64,000 nt of DNA from the NCBI GenBank assembly GCA_964439625.1, contig CAYTPI010000010.1:92640-156639 (forward strand). The letters run 5' to 3'. How positions within the stretch are numbered: the first letter of the stretch is position 1; the number at the start of each line of letters is the position of its first letter. The DNA comes from CAYTPI01 sp964439625. Lineage in GTDB: Bacteria; Chloroflexota; Anaerolineae; Aggregatilineales; UBA3940. Under the pieces are notes generated by a model. The model saw only the letters and a list, made by a program, of their open reading frames with translations, was not told where the DNA came from and ran no database searches. A program made the translations under genes and the position numbers. Shown piece by piece: positions 35,357 to 44,451 of this stretch.

Positions 35357-36433
35357 CTAGAAAACGAAAATAGGGTTAGTGAAAATCCACCCACGCTGTT
35401 TATTTCCGACCGGTAAATAGACCTCTACTCGATAGACTCCGGGTTGATTGACAATAAAACTACGGTTGGCAATACCATCTTCTTCTGTGTGGAGTATGCC
35501 GTTATGAATAAGACGGATCGTTGATAACTGTGGTGTGCCTACTTGTAACGTAACACCGTAATTGACGCGGATTTGCCCGCCCATAGCCGCTGTAAAATTG
35601 TGTCCCTGTGCAGAAAACCGAAAGCGCTTCGTTGGTGCGAGTTGATCATTCCCAATCCAGAGACGCCCAGCGGCAATGGTCTCTAAGATGCGTTTTTTGT
35701 CGTTATCAAAATCACCTGAAAGAGGCGTATGCAACAATACGTGGTTATTAATGCCTTGAAACAACTGTTTATAAGGAAAAATAGTTTGCTTGATAGGTCC
35801 CCATTGTGCTTGAAAAGCGTGTGCATCTGAGCCGCCAATAGCCACAACTCGGTTTTCTAACGAGAGCAGATCGTCCCAGAGGGTAAGCGTCTCGGTTGAT
35901 GGACCATTGATGACCCTCTCTGGGGCTGATAATGCACGAACTGAACTAAGCGTACTCCCCAAATTCTCCTTAAATTCAGACATGTAATTCCATAGTTCAA
36001 TACCTGTGAAGCCTTTGATATCCCAGTTGCGCCAAGCATATGATGGCATATTCCATTTTTTGATGGCCTTGTCATAGGGATGCGCAATGAACGATAAACC
36101 GTTGGCTTCAATAATGGAGTCAATAAGCTGCTGCGGGTTTCCGGCTTGGTGAGCGAACTCTTCGTTAGCGCCAAGAGCAAGTAGATGATCGCCAAAAGGA
36201 TTGAGGCGTGGGTTATGGAGTTCCTCTCCCATAATCAGAAGAACATCGTGACCGTTATGGGTGTAGATACCTTCCACCCCCTGTACTAATACATTGTGGT
36301 CTGTGGTAATGACGAAATCCAACTGCGCTTCGGCGGCAGCTCGTATGATGGCGTCATGGTCTCCAGTGCCATCAGAATACGGCGTATGGATATGGATATT
36401 GCCTACAACTTCGTATAATTGGGATACAGCCAT
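35357..36433 (-). CDS. PHP-domain metal-dependent phosphoesterase
   Basis: 358 residues. The N-terminal PHP domain has NIHIHTPYSDGT (HxH), ITTDHNV (DH), a GEELHNPRLNPFGDHLLALG segment, AHPYD and GGSDAHAF, the full set of PHP metal motifs. The C-terminal ~100 residues are a beta-rich domain (QVGTPQLSTIRLIHNG, GVYRVEVYLPVGNKQRG). This arrangement is common in free-standing PHP proteins with unknown phosphodiester substrates. It is 15 bases downstream of the ATL gene. Confidence 0.82.
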   Translation of the reverse strand: MAVSQLYEVVGNIHIHTPYSDGTGDHDAIIRAAAEAQLDFVITTDHNVLVQGVEGIYTHNGHDVLLIMGEELHNPRLNPFGDHLLALGANEEFAHQAGNPQQLIDSIIEANGLSFIAHPYDKAIKKWNMPSYAWRNWDIKGFTGIELWNYMSEFKENLGSTLSSVRALSAPERVINGPSTETLTLWDDLLSLENRVVAIGGSDAHAFQAQWGPIKQTIFPYKQLFQGINNHVLLHTPLSGDFDNDKKRILETIAAGRLWIGNDQLAPTKRFRFSAQGHNFTAAMGGQIRVNYGVTLQVGTPQLSTIRLIHNGILHTEEDGIANRSFIVNQPGVYRVEVYLPVGNKQRGWIFTNPIFVF

Positions 36434-36448
36434 CAGCTACAGCTACCT

Positions 36449-36904
36449 CTAGAATAAGCGCATTTGTTGCAATGTAGCGGATTGCGATGGCTGCTTCAAT
36501 TGCTTAGGTGCCTGTAAACTGGCAGCTTGTAACCAGTCAGATGAGGGCCCTTCCCAAGCAAACTGTTGAAAGTCAACCCGGTCTTTGGCGTCAAAAACAA
36601 TCTCCTCGTTTAGCAAGCGTCTGCGCTGCTCTTGTGCACCTGTGCTATCTTGCGGCATCGCGATTTGGCCCTGCCCATTAATCACACGCTGCCATGGCAC
36701 TTGGTCAGCTTCGCGTGCCCGGTTCATTGCTTGACCGACCCAGTAGGCTGAAAGGCGTTTGTGTTCGTTCTTATCGGTCTCCGGCGCTGGTGGGATCATC
36801 GAAGCTATTTGACCATAAGTAGTTACCTGCCCAGCAGGAACTTGCCGGACAATCTCCCAGACAAGTTTATCGAATTCAACAGGGTTCGGAGGTTGACGTC
36901 TCAT
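36449..36904 (-). CDS. Alkyltransferase-like DNA-binding protein (ATL)
   Basis: 151 residues with the DNA-binding domain of O6-methylguanine methyltransferases. The active-site PCHRV is replaced by PWQRV (W71), the hallmark of ATL proteins, which bind O6-alkylguanine without repairing it and flag it for nucleotide excision repair. VPAGQVTTYGQIA and GQAMNRA are the flanking family motifs. The C-terminal ~40 residues are Gln-rich and unusual. Confidence 0.88.
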   Translation of the reverse strand: MRRQPPNPVEFDKLVWEIVRQVPAGQVTTYGQIASMIPPAPETDKNEHKRLSAYWVGQAMNRAREADQVPWQRVINGQGQIAMPQDSTGAQEQRRRLLNEEIVFDAKDRVDFQQFAWEGPSSDWLQAASLQAPKQLKQPSQSATLQQMRLF

Positions 36905-36976
36905 GGTGCAACTTTACAAGCCAGACTCAAGGTCTGTCAACCTATGACAGTACACTAAAATAGCTGAAATTTGCTC

Positions 36977-37004
36977 TTGATTCTTTGTTTGCAATGTCTA
37001 TAAT
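36977..37004 (+). promoter_or_regulatory. Promoter of the Asp/Trp protein gene
   Basis: TTGATT (36977-36982) and TATAAT (36999-37004) with a 16-base spacer. A start near 37011 leaves a leader of about 115 bases. Confidence 0.75.
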
Positions 37005-37124
37005 CTGGCGAAAATCGAACAGCAAGCAAAAGAGACCCGCTAAAGGCTTCAAATACGCGGCTGCTCGCATCCTAATATGGAAGCTGTTATTAGCTCTTGG
37101 AAATTTTTGAGAATAAGGAGATGT

Positions 37125-37337
37125 ATGATGCGTAGTAATTGGCTGAATTTAGAAGATGTTGAACTGATTGGCCCAGGTCTGCCACTAATGGATGACGACG
37201 AGGACGATGATTGGGAAGATGACGACGGCCTTGACTTTGATGACCAAGATGACGACGACTGGGACGATGATGACTGGGATGACGACGACGATGACTGGGA
37301 AGATGACGATGATGACTGGGACGATGATGACTACTAG
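37125..37337 (+). CDS. Small, extremely acidic Asp/Trp-repeat protein
   Basis: 70 residues from ATG 37125 (a second ATG follows at 37128). A normal N-terminus (MMRSNWLNLEDVELIGPGLP) precedes a tail in which more than half the residues are Asp, broken by regularly spaced Trp (patterns such as DDDDWDDDD). There are no basic residues after position 4. It has a perfect AAGGAG ribosome site, a good promoter and a strong terminator, so it is a real, probably well-expressed gene rather than a repeat artefact. The function is unknown. Polyanionic cation binding or nucleic-acid mimicry are possibilities only. Confidence 0.85.
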   Translation: MMRSNWLNLEDVELIGPGLPLMDDDEDDDWEDDDGLDFDDQDDDDWDDDDWDDDDDDWEDDDDDWDDDDY

Positions 37338-37365
37338 ACACTACGATCCCTTCAACGCTATTGCA

Positions 37366-37411
37366 TAAAAAACCAATAGACTGAGCAACGCACTCAGTCT
37401 ATTGGTTTTTA
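37366..37411 (+). terminator. Strong, probably bidirectional terminator
   Basis: AAACCAATAGACTGAG and CTCAGTCTATTGGTTT make a perfect 16-bp stem around CAACGCA, with A's before and T's after. It ends the acidic-protein gene and can also stop transcripts arriving from the right. Confidence 0.93.
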
Positions 37412-37417
37412 ACACTC

Positions 37418-37661
37418 TTATGCCAAGAGTGCTTTCACAAGATATTTTGGCCTTAGTAGTTCCTTCGGAGACTCCAAACCCATCTCATTTGCGAGGTACC
37501 ATGCCGCTGTGGCACCACCTGGTCCGACACCAATTACCAATACTTCCGAGTCAATAATTGAGTTTTGCTGCCACGCGCTATTTTCCTTGTTTAAACTATT
37601 GTTACCGGTGTATTGGGCAAATACTTTAACAGCGATTATGCGATGGTCTAGGCGCTGTCAT
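37418..37661 (-). pseudogene. Relic of an FAD-dependent oxidoreductase (geranylgeranyl-reductase-like)
   Basis: On the minus strand, eight bases after the stop of the receiver/roadblock gene, an ATG (37659-37661) opens MTAPRPSHNRC and stops. A second frame of ~75 codons, without its own good start, runs on to 37418. It contains SEVLVIGVGPGGATAAWYLA, a textbook FAD-binding Rossmann start, and then jumps directly to NEMGLESPKELLRPKYLV, followed by KALLA and a stop, like the C-terminus of geranylgeranyl reductases. The whole catalytic middle is missing and the 5' end is frame-shifted with an insertion. Confidence 0.65.
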
Positions 37662-37669
37662 TGTTTTAT

Positions 37670-39079
37670 TTACTCTTCGTCAAAGAATCCAAGTTCTACA
37701 GCCTCATCAAGAGACAAAGCTGACTCACTAACTTTACCCAGATCATCCGCGGCTTCTTCCCAAAATTGGTCAAGAGCATCTGTGCTGTTGATATCAACGT
37801 CGTTGAGGGCTGTCCCAAGTGCTTCGAAATCCTGCTTAGGGATTAAAGCTGTTGCAAACTTCAAGTCATCTAAACCAAACGCGTCCGCTAATTCTGCCAT
37901 TGCATTTGCGATCAGTTTTTCATCACCTCCGGCACCATCAGCACTGGCAACAGGTTGTAGTTGCTTATCCTCGACCACTGGTATGGCATCACCTACAGCC
38001 GGGCCGGATGCTTTGGGTGCAGGAGGTGGTGCAGCACGACCACGGGTGGCAGGCTTCTGTTCGTCGGGCATGGCTTCTTTTGCCTGTTTCTTCTCAGCAG
38101 GCGCTTCAATTATGGGTAGAAGAGGTGCTGGTGTGGCTGCGGGTACATCTTCCGGTTGGATGTCAACTTCTGCTGACTGATTCGTAATCTTCCCCGAAGC
38201 GATTAGGTTGGAGAGTTCTAACACTTTCGGACGCCCCCATGCCATGACCGGACCCATCTGGCTCTTGCCTTCACTGGGAAAGATAATCACCACGAAGAAG
38301 TTCTCCCCGACAGAGAGCGAAAAAATATCGTGCTGACTGCCATCATAGTAATGAATATCTGGTGAGAACTCATCACCGATGTAGGTAGCTATTATTGCTG
38401 TATTGATGAAGTTACGGGCCAACAGAATGACCAGTTCACCAAACTTCAGCGAGGCATCCACCACGCCGGTTTTTAGAATGACCTCACCGGCTCGGTTGAC
38501 AAATAGAACAGCTTGGGCACCTACCTCAGTCGCCAGCGGGGACAAAATCGCTGAGACAGCAATCTCATCAACTTCGGGAATGCTGTGGTCATCAGTCTGT
38601 AGTAAATTCGTTTGCCTTACGGCGTCTGCATTTGGTGTATCATCATCTACTTGACCATCCGCAGCTTTTTCTGGAGGCGGCACCGACAAGGAGGATGTGC
38701 CCTTTAGGCCAAACGCTTTGCGAACGGCACGAAGAAAGTCATGCTGGAGGATCGGCTTAATAAGGACTGCTTCAGCGTCAATTTCTCCGGCCTGTTTATG
38801 CACAATGCTGATGTCCTCTTCTGAGGTGATAATCGCCTTGACATCGGGCATGCGGAAGCGCGCCTTTTTAATGACTTCGATGCCAGAGATACCAGGCAAA
38901 AAGTAATCAGCGACGATCAGGTCATATGGCGTTCGGAATTCCAGCATAGCCTCTTCACCAGAAGGGACTGTCGTGATGCTGTAAGTTTCATCTAGCAATT
39001 CGAGGCCAGACGTCAGAACACGCGCAAACTCACGCTGCTGCTCTACGATCAAGATGCGCTTTTGGCGATTCTCGCTCAT
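37670..39079 (-). CDS. Receiver domain protein with roadblock-like domain
   Basis: 469 residues from ATG 39079 (GAGG six bases before). The N-terminal receiver domain (~5-125) has the phospho-acceptor in LIVADYFLPG and the Lys of LIKP. After a linker, residues ~170-290 (ILSPLATEVGAQAVLFVNRA, GEVILKTG, ENFFVVIIFPSEG) resemble a roadblock/LC7 domain, the type that works with small GTPases in bacterial polarity and gliding systems. A Pro/Ala-rich linker and a ~90-residue helical C-terminus follow. No GTPase is adjacent. An output by protein interaction is likely, since no DNA-binding or enzyme domain is seen. Confidence 0.75.
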   Translation of the reverse strand: MSENRQKRILIVEQQREFARVLTSGLELLDETYSITTVPSGEEAMLEFRTPYDLIVADYFLPGISGIEVIKKARFRMPDVKAIITSEEDISIVHKQAGEIDAEAVLIKPILQHDFLRAVRKAFGLKGTSSLSVPPPEKAADGQVDDDTPNADAVRQTNLLQTDDHSIPEVDEIAVSAILSPLATEVGAQAVLFVNRAGEVILKTGVVDASLKFGELVILLARNFINTAIIATYIGDEFSPDIHYYDGSQHDIFSLSVGENFFVVIIFPSEGKSQMGPVMAWGRPKVLELSNLIASGKITNQSAEVDIQPEDVPAATPAPLLPIIEAPAEKKQAKEAMPDEQKPATRGRAAPPPAPKASGPAVGDAIPVVEDKQLQPVASADGAGGDEKLIANAMAELADAFGLDDLKFATALIPKQDFEALGTALNDVDINSTDALDQFWEEAADDLGKVSESALSLDEAVELGFFDEE

Positions 39080-39207
39080 GGGTATCCTCAATCAGTTTAT
39101 ACGCGTTTCCAAAGAAAACATAGCGCTGCCGGAGAAAGCAGAGCTGTTACTTAAATTATACTCCAAACCAGTATGCTCGCTCCCCTACAGTTCCGTAACG
39201 TCTCATT

Positions 39208-42200
39208 TCACCGCACGGAAATCATCTCTGATAATACAATTCGGTTGTCTGGTAACGATTCTAAGGCTGCATCAACCGTGCTTAGACGGATACCATCAGC
39301 GAGCGTGTACCACCCGACAGCTACTTGGTAGTCACCGGGGGGCACACCTGCTAATGGAAGTACAATTTCTTCTTCGATCACTTCATCTTGTACCCAGCGT
39401 GACGTCGGATAAGTAAACGCGCGTGGCATACTGTCTAATTGCGCGACGATACGTTCAGTGGTTGGGTCAAACAAGTGAATGAAATACTGATAATCCTGCT
39501 CTGGTACTTGCAGTGCTCGCCATGCCACTGTTAATTCAACAGCCTCTGAGGACTGGGTGACTTGATAGGCCGCCAATTGAATGATATCTGCATAGCTGCC
39601 TGCACGACCGTTTTCAAGCGAAGGTATTTCAAAACGACGCGTTATTGAATCAAGTGAAACATCGCCAACATCATACGTTGCCAGTTCGGCTCCCCTCTCG
39701 CTAAGCAGTGTCAACGATAGTTGGTAGGTTCCTTGTGGTAAGGTCGGCAGACCATCAAAACGGTAACGTCCAAGAATGGTACCGCCAAAATCGTCTTGGA
39801 GTGCCCAACTGGTCGGCTGGCTGGCTGCCATTAGAGGGGTTTCAATCTGCCAGAGAGCTTCACCCTGTTCACCAGCAATTTGCCAACGCAAACGATAATC
39901 TTCAGCCAATTCTTCACAAATTGTCCATTCAACTTCGCTGTTTAGTTGACCAGTGTCGAACTGTGCCGCCGCTGACCGCACCCGAAGTCCAGCGAACAAG
40001 GCGGCGGAAGCGCTTTCTTGGCAAGAAGCTCGCGATACAAACCGATATGCAACATTCTTGAGGATGGTTTGCCCGACTGGTTCCAACGTCTCAGCATCAT
40101 ATAGCGTTACCTCAAGCTGATAGTTATTAGTGGGGGGAGCTGCACGAGCCAAAGTCAGTTGATAATTATCAAAGACAGTTTCTCCTACTCGCCACAACGA
40201 TGTTGGGTACAGTCCAGCTCCACCTGCTTGTGTATCAAGTTCACCCCATACAAAGCCGTTGGCGTCCCGGAGGCGGAAGGCTACCGCGTAATTACGCATG
40301 AGTTCGGTTTCTGTTTGCCATATTAGCTGGATATTTAACCGTTCGTAGTCATCCGTAATGGTGTGGTCAACAAGCTGAACCGGCCCAAAGTTTAAGCCTG
40401 TGGCTGATGGTGATGTGGACAGTTGTTCTTTTGGCAGAACTATCAGCGGTGTCAGAACGACATCACCCCGCGTTTGACCGCCCGCTGTTAGCGCATTGAG
40501 GGTGATTGGCAGCGGTGTATCACCTGCAATTGAGACTTCCAACCAAGGAAAATAGATGCCAGGTGTCACTGCTTCGAGGGCGACCTCCCCCTCAACGGTT
40601 CGATTGGTCAGCATTTGTTCTGAAAGCCGTAAAGATGGTGCACCCTGTTGTGTTTGTTGTGGCGCGGCTGTCAAGGAGAGCGAGATATTTAGTTCATCAT
40701 TTTGTGGTAGGGTTGCCCATATTAGTTGATAGGCCAATTGATCACCGTTTGTGGTGAAGCGTGCCTCTATTAGATCGGGATGTGCAAAAAACCGAACTGG
40801 CCCCAAATGATGATACGCTTCCTGAGAGAAATCTGCGGAAAGTAGTATCGTTTCATCCGTAGAGGGTTTAACAACACGTAGCAGAACCATCATCAAAATT
40901 AGACCAGTCAATCCTAGGCCAACAACCTGGATGTGTGCACCTGCCACCTTGAGTTGTTGGGGACGTAGCGTGTAGAAAACAACTAATAAGGCTGCCAGCG
41001 ATAGGCCTTCTGCCCCTTGCCTGATGGGTGTCCGCCCGAAAGATAAATCGACGCTGTGCTGACCTTCGGGCAGTTCAAACTGAATGCTACCCAACCCTTG
41101 GGCTGGACTGATATCGATGGGTTCACCGTTGATCTCAGCCGCCCAACCAGGGAAGTACAATAACGGAATCGTGACGAGGGCCGGGCCTTCGTCAATAGTA
41201 AACGCCCATTGCTGTGCGTGAGTCGTAGCATTTAAGCGTTCGCCAGAGCCAGAGCCAGATGTAAACTTTGGGTTTGGGACGCGCCCCAACAATATATCCG
41301 AAGCATACGGGCGTGGCTGTACCCAGCGCGGTAAATACTCAAAGCGAATGGTGGTGCCGATGTTTCCACTGTAGGCCTCATATATCCGTAAGCGCTCGGC
41401 GGTCACATCTGTATCGCGGATGTTGATGAAGTTCAAGTCAAGGCCGCTTAAAGTGGAAACAGCTAAAATGATCGCTAAGGCAACAGCGGCAAACCGTGTC
41501 CATTCAATACTTAGTGCTTCGCGTTTGGTTGCCTCATCTGCCAGCCGCAGCGGTGGTCGGAGGCTTTCTGGCAAGATGAAACCGATGGTCAAGGAGGAAA
41601 ACAATGACACAATCGACAAAAAGCGCCATGGAAACTGAGCCAGTGGCAGCAGCGGCACATTTGCCCAAACGATGTTTGATAGCGGTGTGATCATCATCAT
41701 ACTGGCGAGCAATGAGAGCAGGATAAAACCCGCCTGCCAGCGAAGGGCGGTTCTGCGAAAAGCAGCGCGACACAGCATCAGTGCACCTAGTCCAGTCAAA
41801 ACGGCTTGCACGGCCCCAAGGCTAAACGGCGAAAAAGTATCGCGCCCAAATGTGTAATTGAAGACCAGATCACGCTGCACTAAATCACTGCTGCGGAAAT
41901 GATTGTCGTATGCGAAATAGCCTGTTGTTTGATCATCAAGCTGAACAAACTCAGTTTCAAGTAAGGCTGGGAGCCAGAACCACGCTGCTAATGCTAAGCC
42001 TAGCACGCCGGCTAAAGTTAACACGAGCACAGCGTTAACTTGATGCTGTTTGACAAACTGCACACTTTGGTGCTTGCGAGCCGCAAAAGCAGCCGAGCCA
42101 ATTGAATAGACAGCGATAAAAGGCGAAAATAGCAAAGCAGATACGTTATGAGTCATGACGAGCGCACTGAATATCAACGCGACCCATGCCATGCGCTGCC

Positions 42201-42762
42201 ATGTGAGACGTTCTACCGCTCGGTGTATTGTTAATAAAATAAGCGGATACCAAGCCATCGCCCAAAATTCCGATAATGAATCCCCACGGAGATAGACATT
42301 AACAATATGAAATGGTGCAAATGTGTAGGCTGCCGCAGAAATAAACGCGACGTCGGCCTGTTTGGATAACCTCCAGGCAAACGCGCCTGTACCAATCGCT
42401 GCTACGATGAAGCCTAATAAGTGTGTCAGTTTAAGGCTGAACACATACGAAAAACCGATCAACTTGAAGATTGCCGCAAAATAAAATGGCAGTGCCGCAT
42501 AGAAGTTGAAGAATGGATAGCCAAGGCCAAAGGTCGCATCGGGCATCCAGCGGACGGGGAAAACGCCATCCAATAGACCTTGATATAGTTGGTGCAGTCT
42601 GAACAACAGAAAAGGACTATCACCCGCAGCGCGGGTATTCAAGAAGCCGTTGCTTACAAAAAGTGGTGTGGCTGCCACGCACGCTACAACAAACGAGCCA
42701 ACTACCCATTGGATAACTGGCTCGCGGAACTTGTTTTTCAAAGCCTGAAGGGTAATCTTCAA
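39208..42762 (-). CDS. Large membrane protein, PTPS-related/YfhO-like, with long beta-rich C-terminus
   Basis: About 1184 residues. Residues ~1-600 contain at least ten hydrophobic helices with acidic first-loop and RGDSLSEFWAMAWYP segments, resembling the 'PTPS-related' or YfhO-type membrane proteins of GT-C fold. The C-terminal ~600 residues have one more helix near 615-640 and then three or more beta-sandwich-like stretches with the recurring pattern W..G......Y.L.L (for example LWQTETELMRNYAVAFRL, PEQDYQYFIHLFDPTTERIV). It probably handles lipid-linked sugars at the outer face. The TTG at 42762 lies two bases after the upstream stop; no ATG is available near it. Confidence 0.7.
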   Translation of the reverse strand: MKITLQALKNKFREPVIQWVVGSFVVACVAATPLFVSNGFLNTRAAGDSPFLLFRLHQLYQGLLDGVFPVRWMPDATFGLGYPFFNFYAALPFYFAAIFKLIGFSYVFSLKLTHLLGFIVAAIGTGAFAWRLSKQADVAFISAAAYTFAPFHIVNVYLRGDSLSEFWAMAWYPLILLTIHRAVERLTWQRMAWVALIFSALVMTHNVSALLFSPFIAVYSIGSAAFAARKHQSVQFVKQHQVNAVLVLTLAGVLGLALAAWFWLPALLETEFVQLDDQTTGYFAYDNHFRSSDLVQRDLVFNYTFGRDTFSPFSLGAVQAVLTGLGALMLCRAAFRRTALRWQAGFILLSLLASMMMITPLSNIVWANVPLLPLAQFPWRFLSIVSLFSSLTIGFILPESLRPPLRLADEATKREALSIEWTRFAAVALAIILAVSTLSGLDLNFINIRDTDVTAERLRIYEAYSGNIGTTIRFEYLPRWVQPRPYASDILLGRVPNPKFTSGSGSGERLNATTHAQQWAFTIDEGPALVTIPLLYFPGWAAEINGEPIDISPAQGLGSIQFELPEGQHSVDLSFGRTPIRQGAEGLSLAALLVVFYTLRPQQLKVAGAHIQVVGLGLTGLILMMVLLRVVKPSTDETILLSADFSQEAYHHLGPVRFFAHPDLIEARFTTNGDQLAYQLIWATLPQNDELNISLSLTAAPQQTQQGAPSLRLSEQMLTNRTVEGEVALEAVTPGIYFPWLEVSIAGDTPLPITLNALTAGGQTRGDVVLTPLIVLPKEQLSTSPSATGLNFGPVQLVDHTITDDYERLNIQLIWQTETELMRNYAVAFRLRDANGFVWGELDTQAGGAGLYPTSLWRVGETVFDNYQLTLARAAPPTNNYQLEVTLYDAETLEPVGQTILKNVAYRFVSRASCQESASAALFAGLRVRSAAAQFDTGQLNSEVEWTICEELAEDYRLRWQIAGEQGEALWQIETPLMAASQPTSWALQDDFGGTILGRYRFDGLPTLPQGTYQLSLTLLSERGAELATYDVGDVSLDSITRRFEIPSLENGRAGSYADIIQLAAYQVTQSSEAVELTVAWRALQVPEQDYQYFIHLFDPTTERIVAQLDSMPRAFTYPTSRWVQDEVIEEEIVLPLAGVPPGDYQVAVGWYTLADGIRLSTVDAALESLPDNRIVLSEMISVR

Positions 42763-42763
42763 T

Positions 42764-44431
42764 TTACTCGATTTCGTCGTCAACGGTTTGGCGCACCAAC
42801 AAGAAGTAGCCAGCAGCACCAAGACCACTCAACACAAAGATTGTGCCGATGGCACCAACAATGGCGATGGCAATTGTTGGGATACCCCTGCCAGATTGCT
42901 CTTCCATTTCGCCCTCCACCATCTCGCCCTCAGTCATTTCAGAATCGTTGTTGCCACTGCCACCAAACAGGCCACCACCGCCAGCTTCTTCTTGCTCTGC
43001 CATGGCACCGGCTGGTGTGGCCCCAAACTCACGGGTAACCGTTTCACCACTGCCAATCGTTGCGCGCTGTGCCTGTGGTGAAGCTGCTGTATAGGCTTCA
43101 CTCGTCCAAGCGACGGTGTAGGTACCTGGCTCAACATCACCGAAGCAGTAACTATCAGAGAGACCGTCAGTCACATAACGTTCGTAGATGCTGCTACCAT
43201 CACTGAGGACGAACTCCACCCCAGACAATGCTATCGCTTCAGCAGGGTCGCGGATCGTGTCGTTGTCGAGGTCTTCCCAATGCAAGATGCAAACAGTGGC
43301 AGGTGCAACTGTCTCCACTTCTTCGATGGGTTCTGGTTCCTCTTCAACCTCCGGTTTCTCATCCTCGGCTTCTTCAGCTTCTTCCTCAGATTCACTCTCT
43401 GCGGCTTCCCCCTCTAAGTTTTCTTCAGTGGCTTCTTCTTCAGCAGGTGCCGCACCACCACCTGACCCATCACGAATTAGCAGTTCGGCCCCGACGCGTA
43501 AGCCGCCTGACAGGTCATTGAATGACCGGATGTCTGTGATGGTCGTATCATAGGCCAGTGCGATGATGGTCAGGTTTTCGTTGGGGGCGACGATATGTAC
43601 CTGCCGCCCGTTCTCATCCGGCTCAGAGACGTTGACCGAACTAACAGAAGGACTTAAGGGACCGCCACCATCATCGGTGTTGTTGTTCTCCGCCGGGGGC
43701 GGGCTGTCATTCGATTCTGCTTCTTCCTCTGGGGGTGGTGCCACTTCACCTTGGCTAACAAACGTCAGGCTGGCGTTTTCCCAATAAGTGTCCGTCTGAG
43801 TGGCGCAACCGACGGGCTTGCCATAGGTGAAGACCGCAATTGAACTGCCCTCGGCGGCAGCTTCAACTGAAAACTCTTGATAGTTATCCAGCACTGTTTT
43901 AATAGGCGACCAAACAACGGTACCTGAAAGTGGTTGATTTTGCCCCGTTGGATCGATGCCGACTTTCATATCGACGATGGCATCAGAGTCAGAGATACCG
44001 CCGCTGTTTACTGGGTCAGCAGACTGCCAGGCATGCCCCTGAACCGAAAAGCGATAGACTGCCCCAGGCGATAGGCCATCGATCACTTGCAGAATGCCAC
44101 CTTCAAAGGCCTTGCCACCGCTGATCCAAATGCTGGCAGCCGTTGGTCCACTGATGACGCGGTTGCCGCCTTGGGCTTGATTCATGTTGGGCTGGTTGTT
44201 AAAGCAGCCATCCTCTTGGTCATTCCACCAAGGTGCCCACTCAAAGGGCGGTTTAATTGAATCGATGCCTGCGAATGTATAAAATCCTTGATCGAAGTTG
44301 GGGTTGCGGAGCAGGTTTTGCTCTTGTGCATCAACTGGGTCGGCAGGACTAAAAACAACCAATAGGCCAACAACGAGCAGGCCCACCCATATGGTGCCAA
44401 CAATTGATACAAATGATCGATGTCGATTCAT
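42764..44431 (-). CDS. Secreted, membrane-anchored LysM protein
   Basis: 555 residues. An N-terminal signal sequence (~8-35, IVGTIWVGLLVVGLLVVF) precedes a beta-rich domain (~38-230, resembling a carbohydrate-binding fold). A LysM motif follows (~285-330, VHIVAPNENLTIIALAYDTT, then LRVGAELLI), then a Glu-rich stretch, a Cna/SdrD B-like domain (~385-470, ILHWEDLDNDTIRDPAEAIA, then CFGDVEPGTYTVAWT), and a C-terminal membrane helix (~525-548) with an acidic cytosolic tip. It likely binds cell-wall or surface polysaccharide. GAGG seven bases before ATG 44431. In one unit with the genes on either side. Confidence 0.8.
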   Translation of the reverse strand: MNRHRSFVSIVGTIWVGLLVVGLLVVFSPADPVDAQEQNLLRNPNFDQGFYTFAGIDSIKPPFEWAPWWNDQEDGCFNNQPNMNQAQGGNRVISGPTAASIWISGGKAFEGGILQVIDGLSPGAVYRFSVQGHAWQSADPVNSGGISDSDAIVDMKVGIDPTGQNQPLSGTVVWSPIKTVLDNYQEFSVEAAAEGSSIAVFTYGKPVGCATQTDTYWENASLTFVSQGEVAPPPEEEAESNDSPPPAENNNTDDGGGPLSPSVSSVNVSEPDENGRQVHIVAPNENLTIIALAYDTTITDIRSFNDLSGGLRVGAELLIRDGSGGGAAPAEEEATEENLEGEAAESESEEEAEEAEDEKPEVEEEPEPIEEVETVAPATVCILHWEDLDNDTIRDPAEAIALSGVEFVLSDGSSIYERYVTDGLSDSYCFGDVEPGTYTVAWTSEAYTAASPQAQRATIGSGETVTREFGATPAGAMAEQEEAGGGGLFGGSGNNDSEMTEGEMVEGEMEEQSGRGIPTIAIAIVGAIGTIFVLSGLGAAGYFLLVRQTVDDEIE

Positions 44432-44451
44432 CGAGTTACCTCAAGGTTTAA

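Noticed and set aside
37190..37336. GA-rich repetitive DNA as a simple-sequence repeat or CRISPR-like array
   Set aside because: The repetition follows Asp/Trp codons in a framed gene with a ribosome site; there are no spacers.
37509..38180. Long plus-strand open frame opposite the receiver/roadblock gene
   Set aside because: Antisense shadow: low-complexity Ser-rich translation, no ribosome site, and the minus-strand frame has clear domains.
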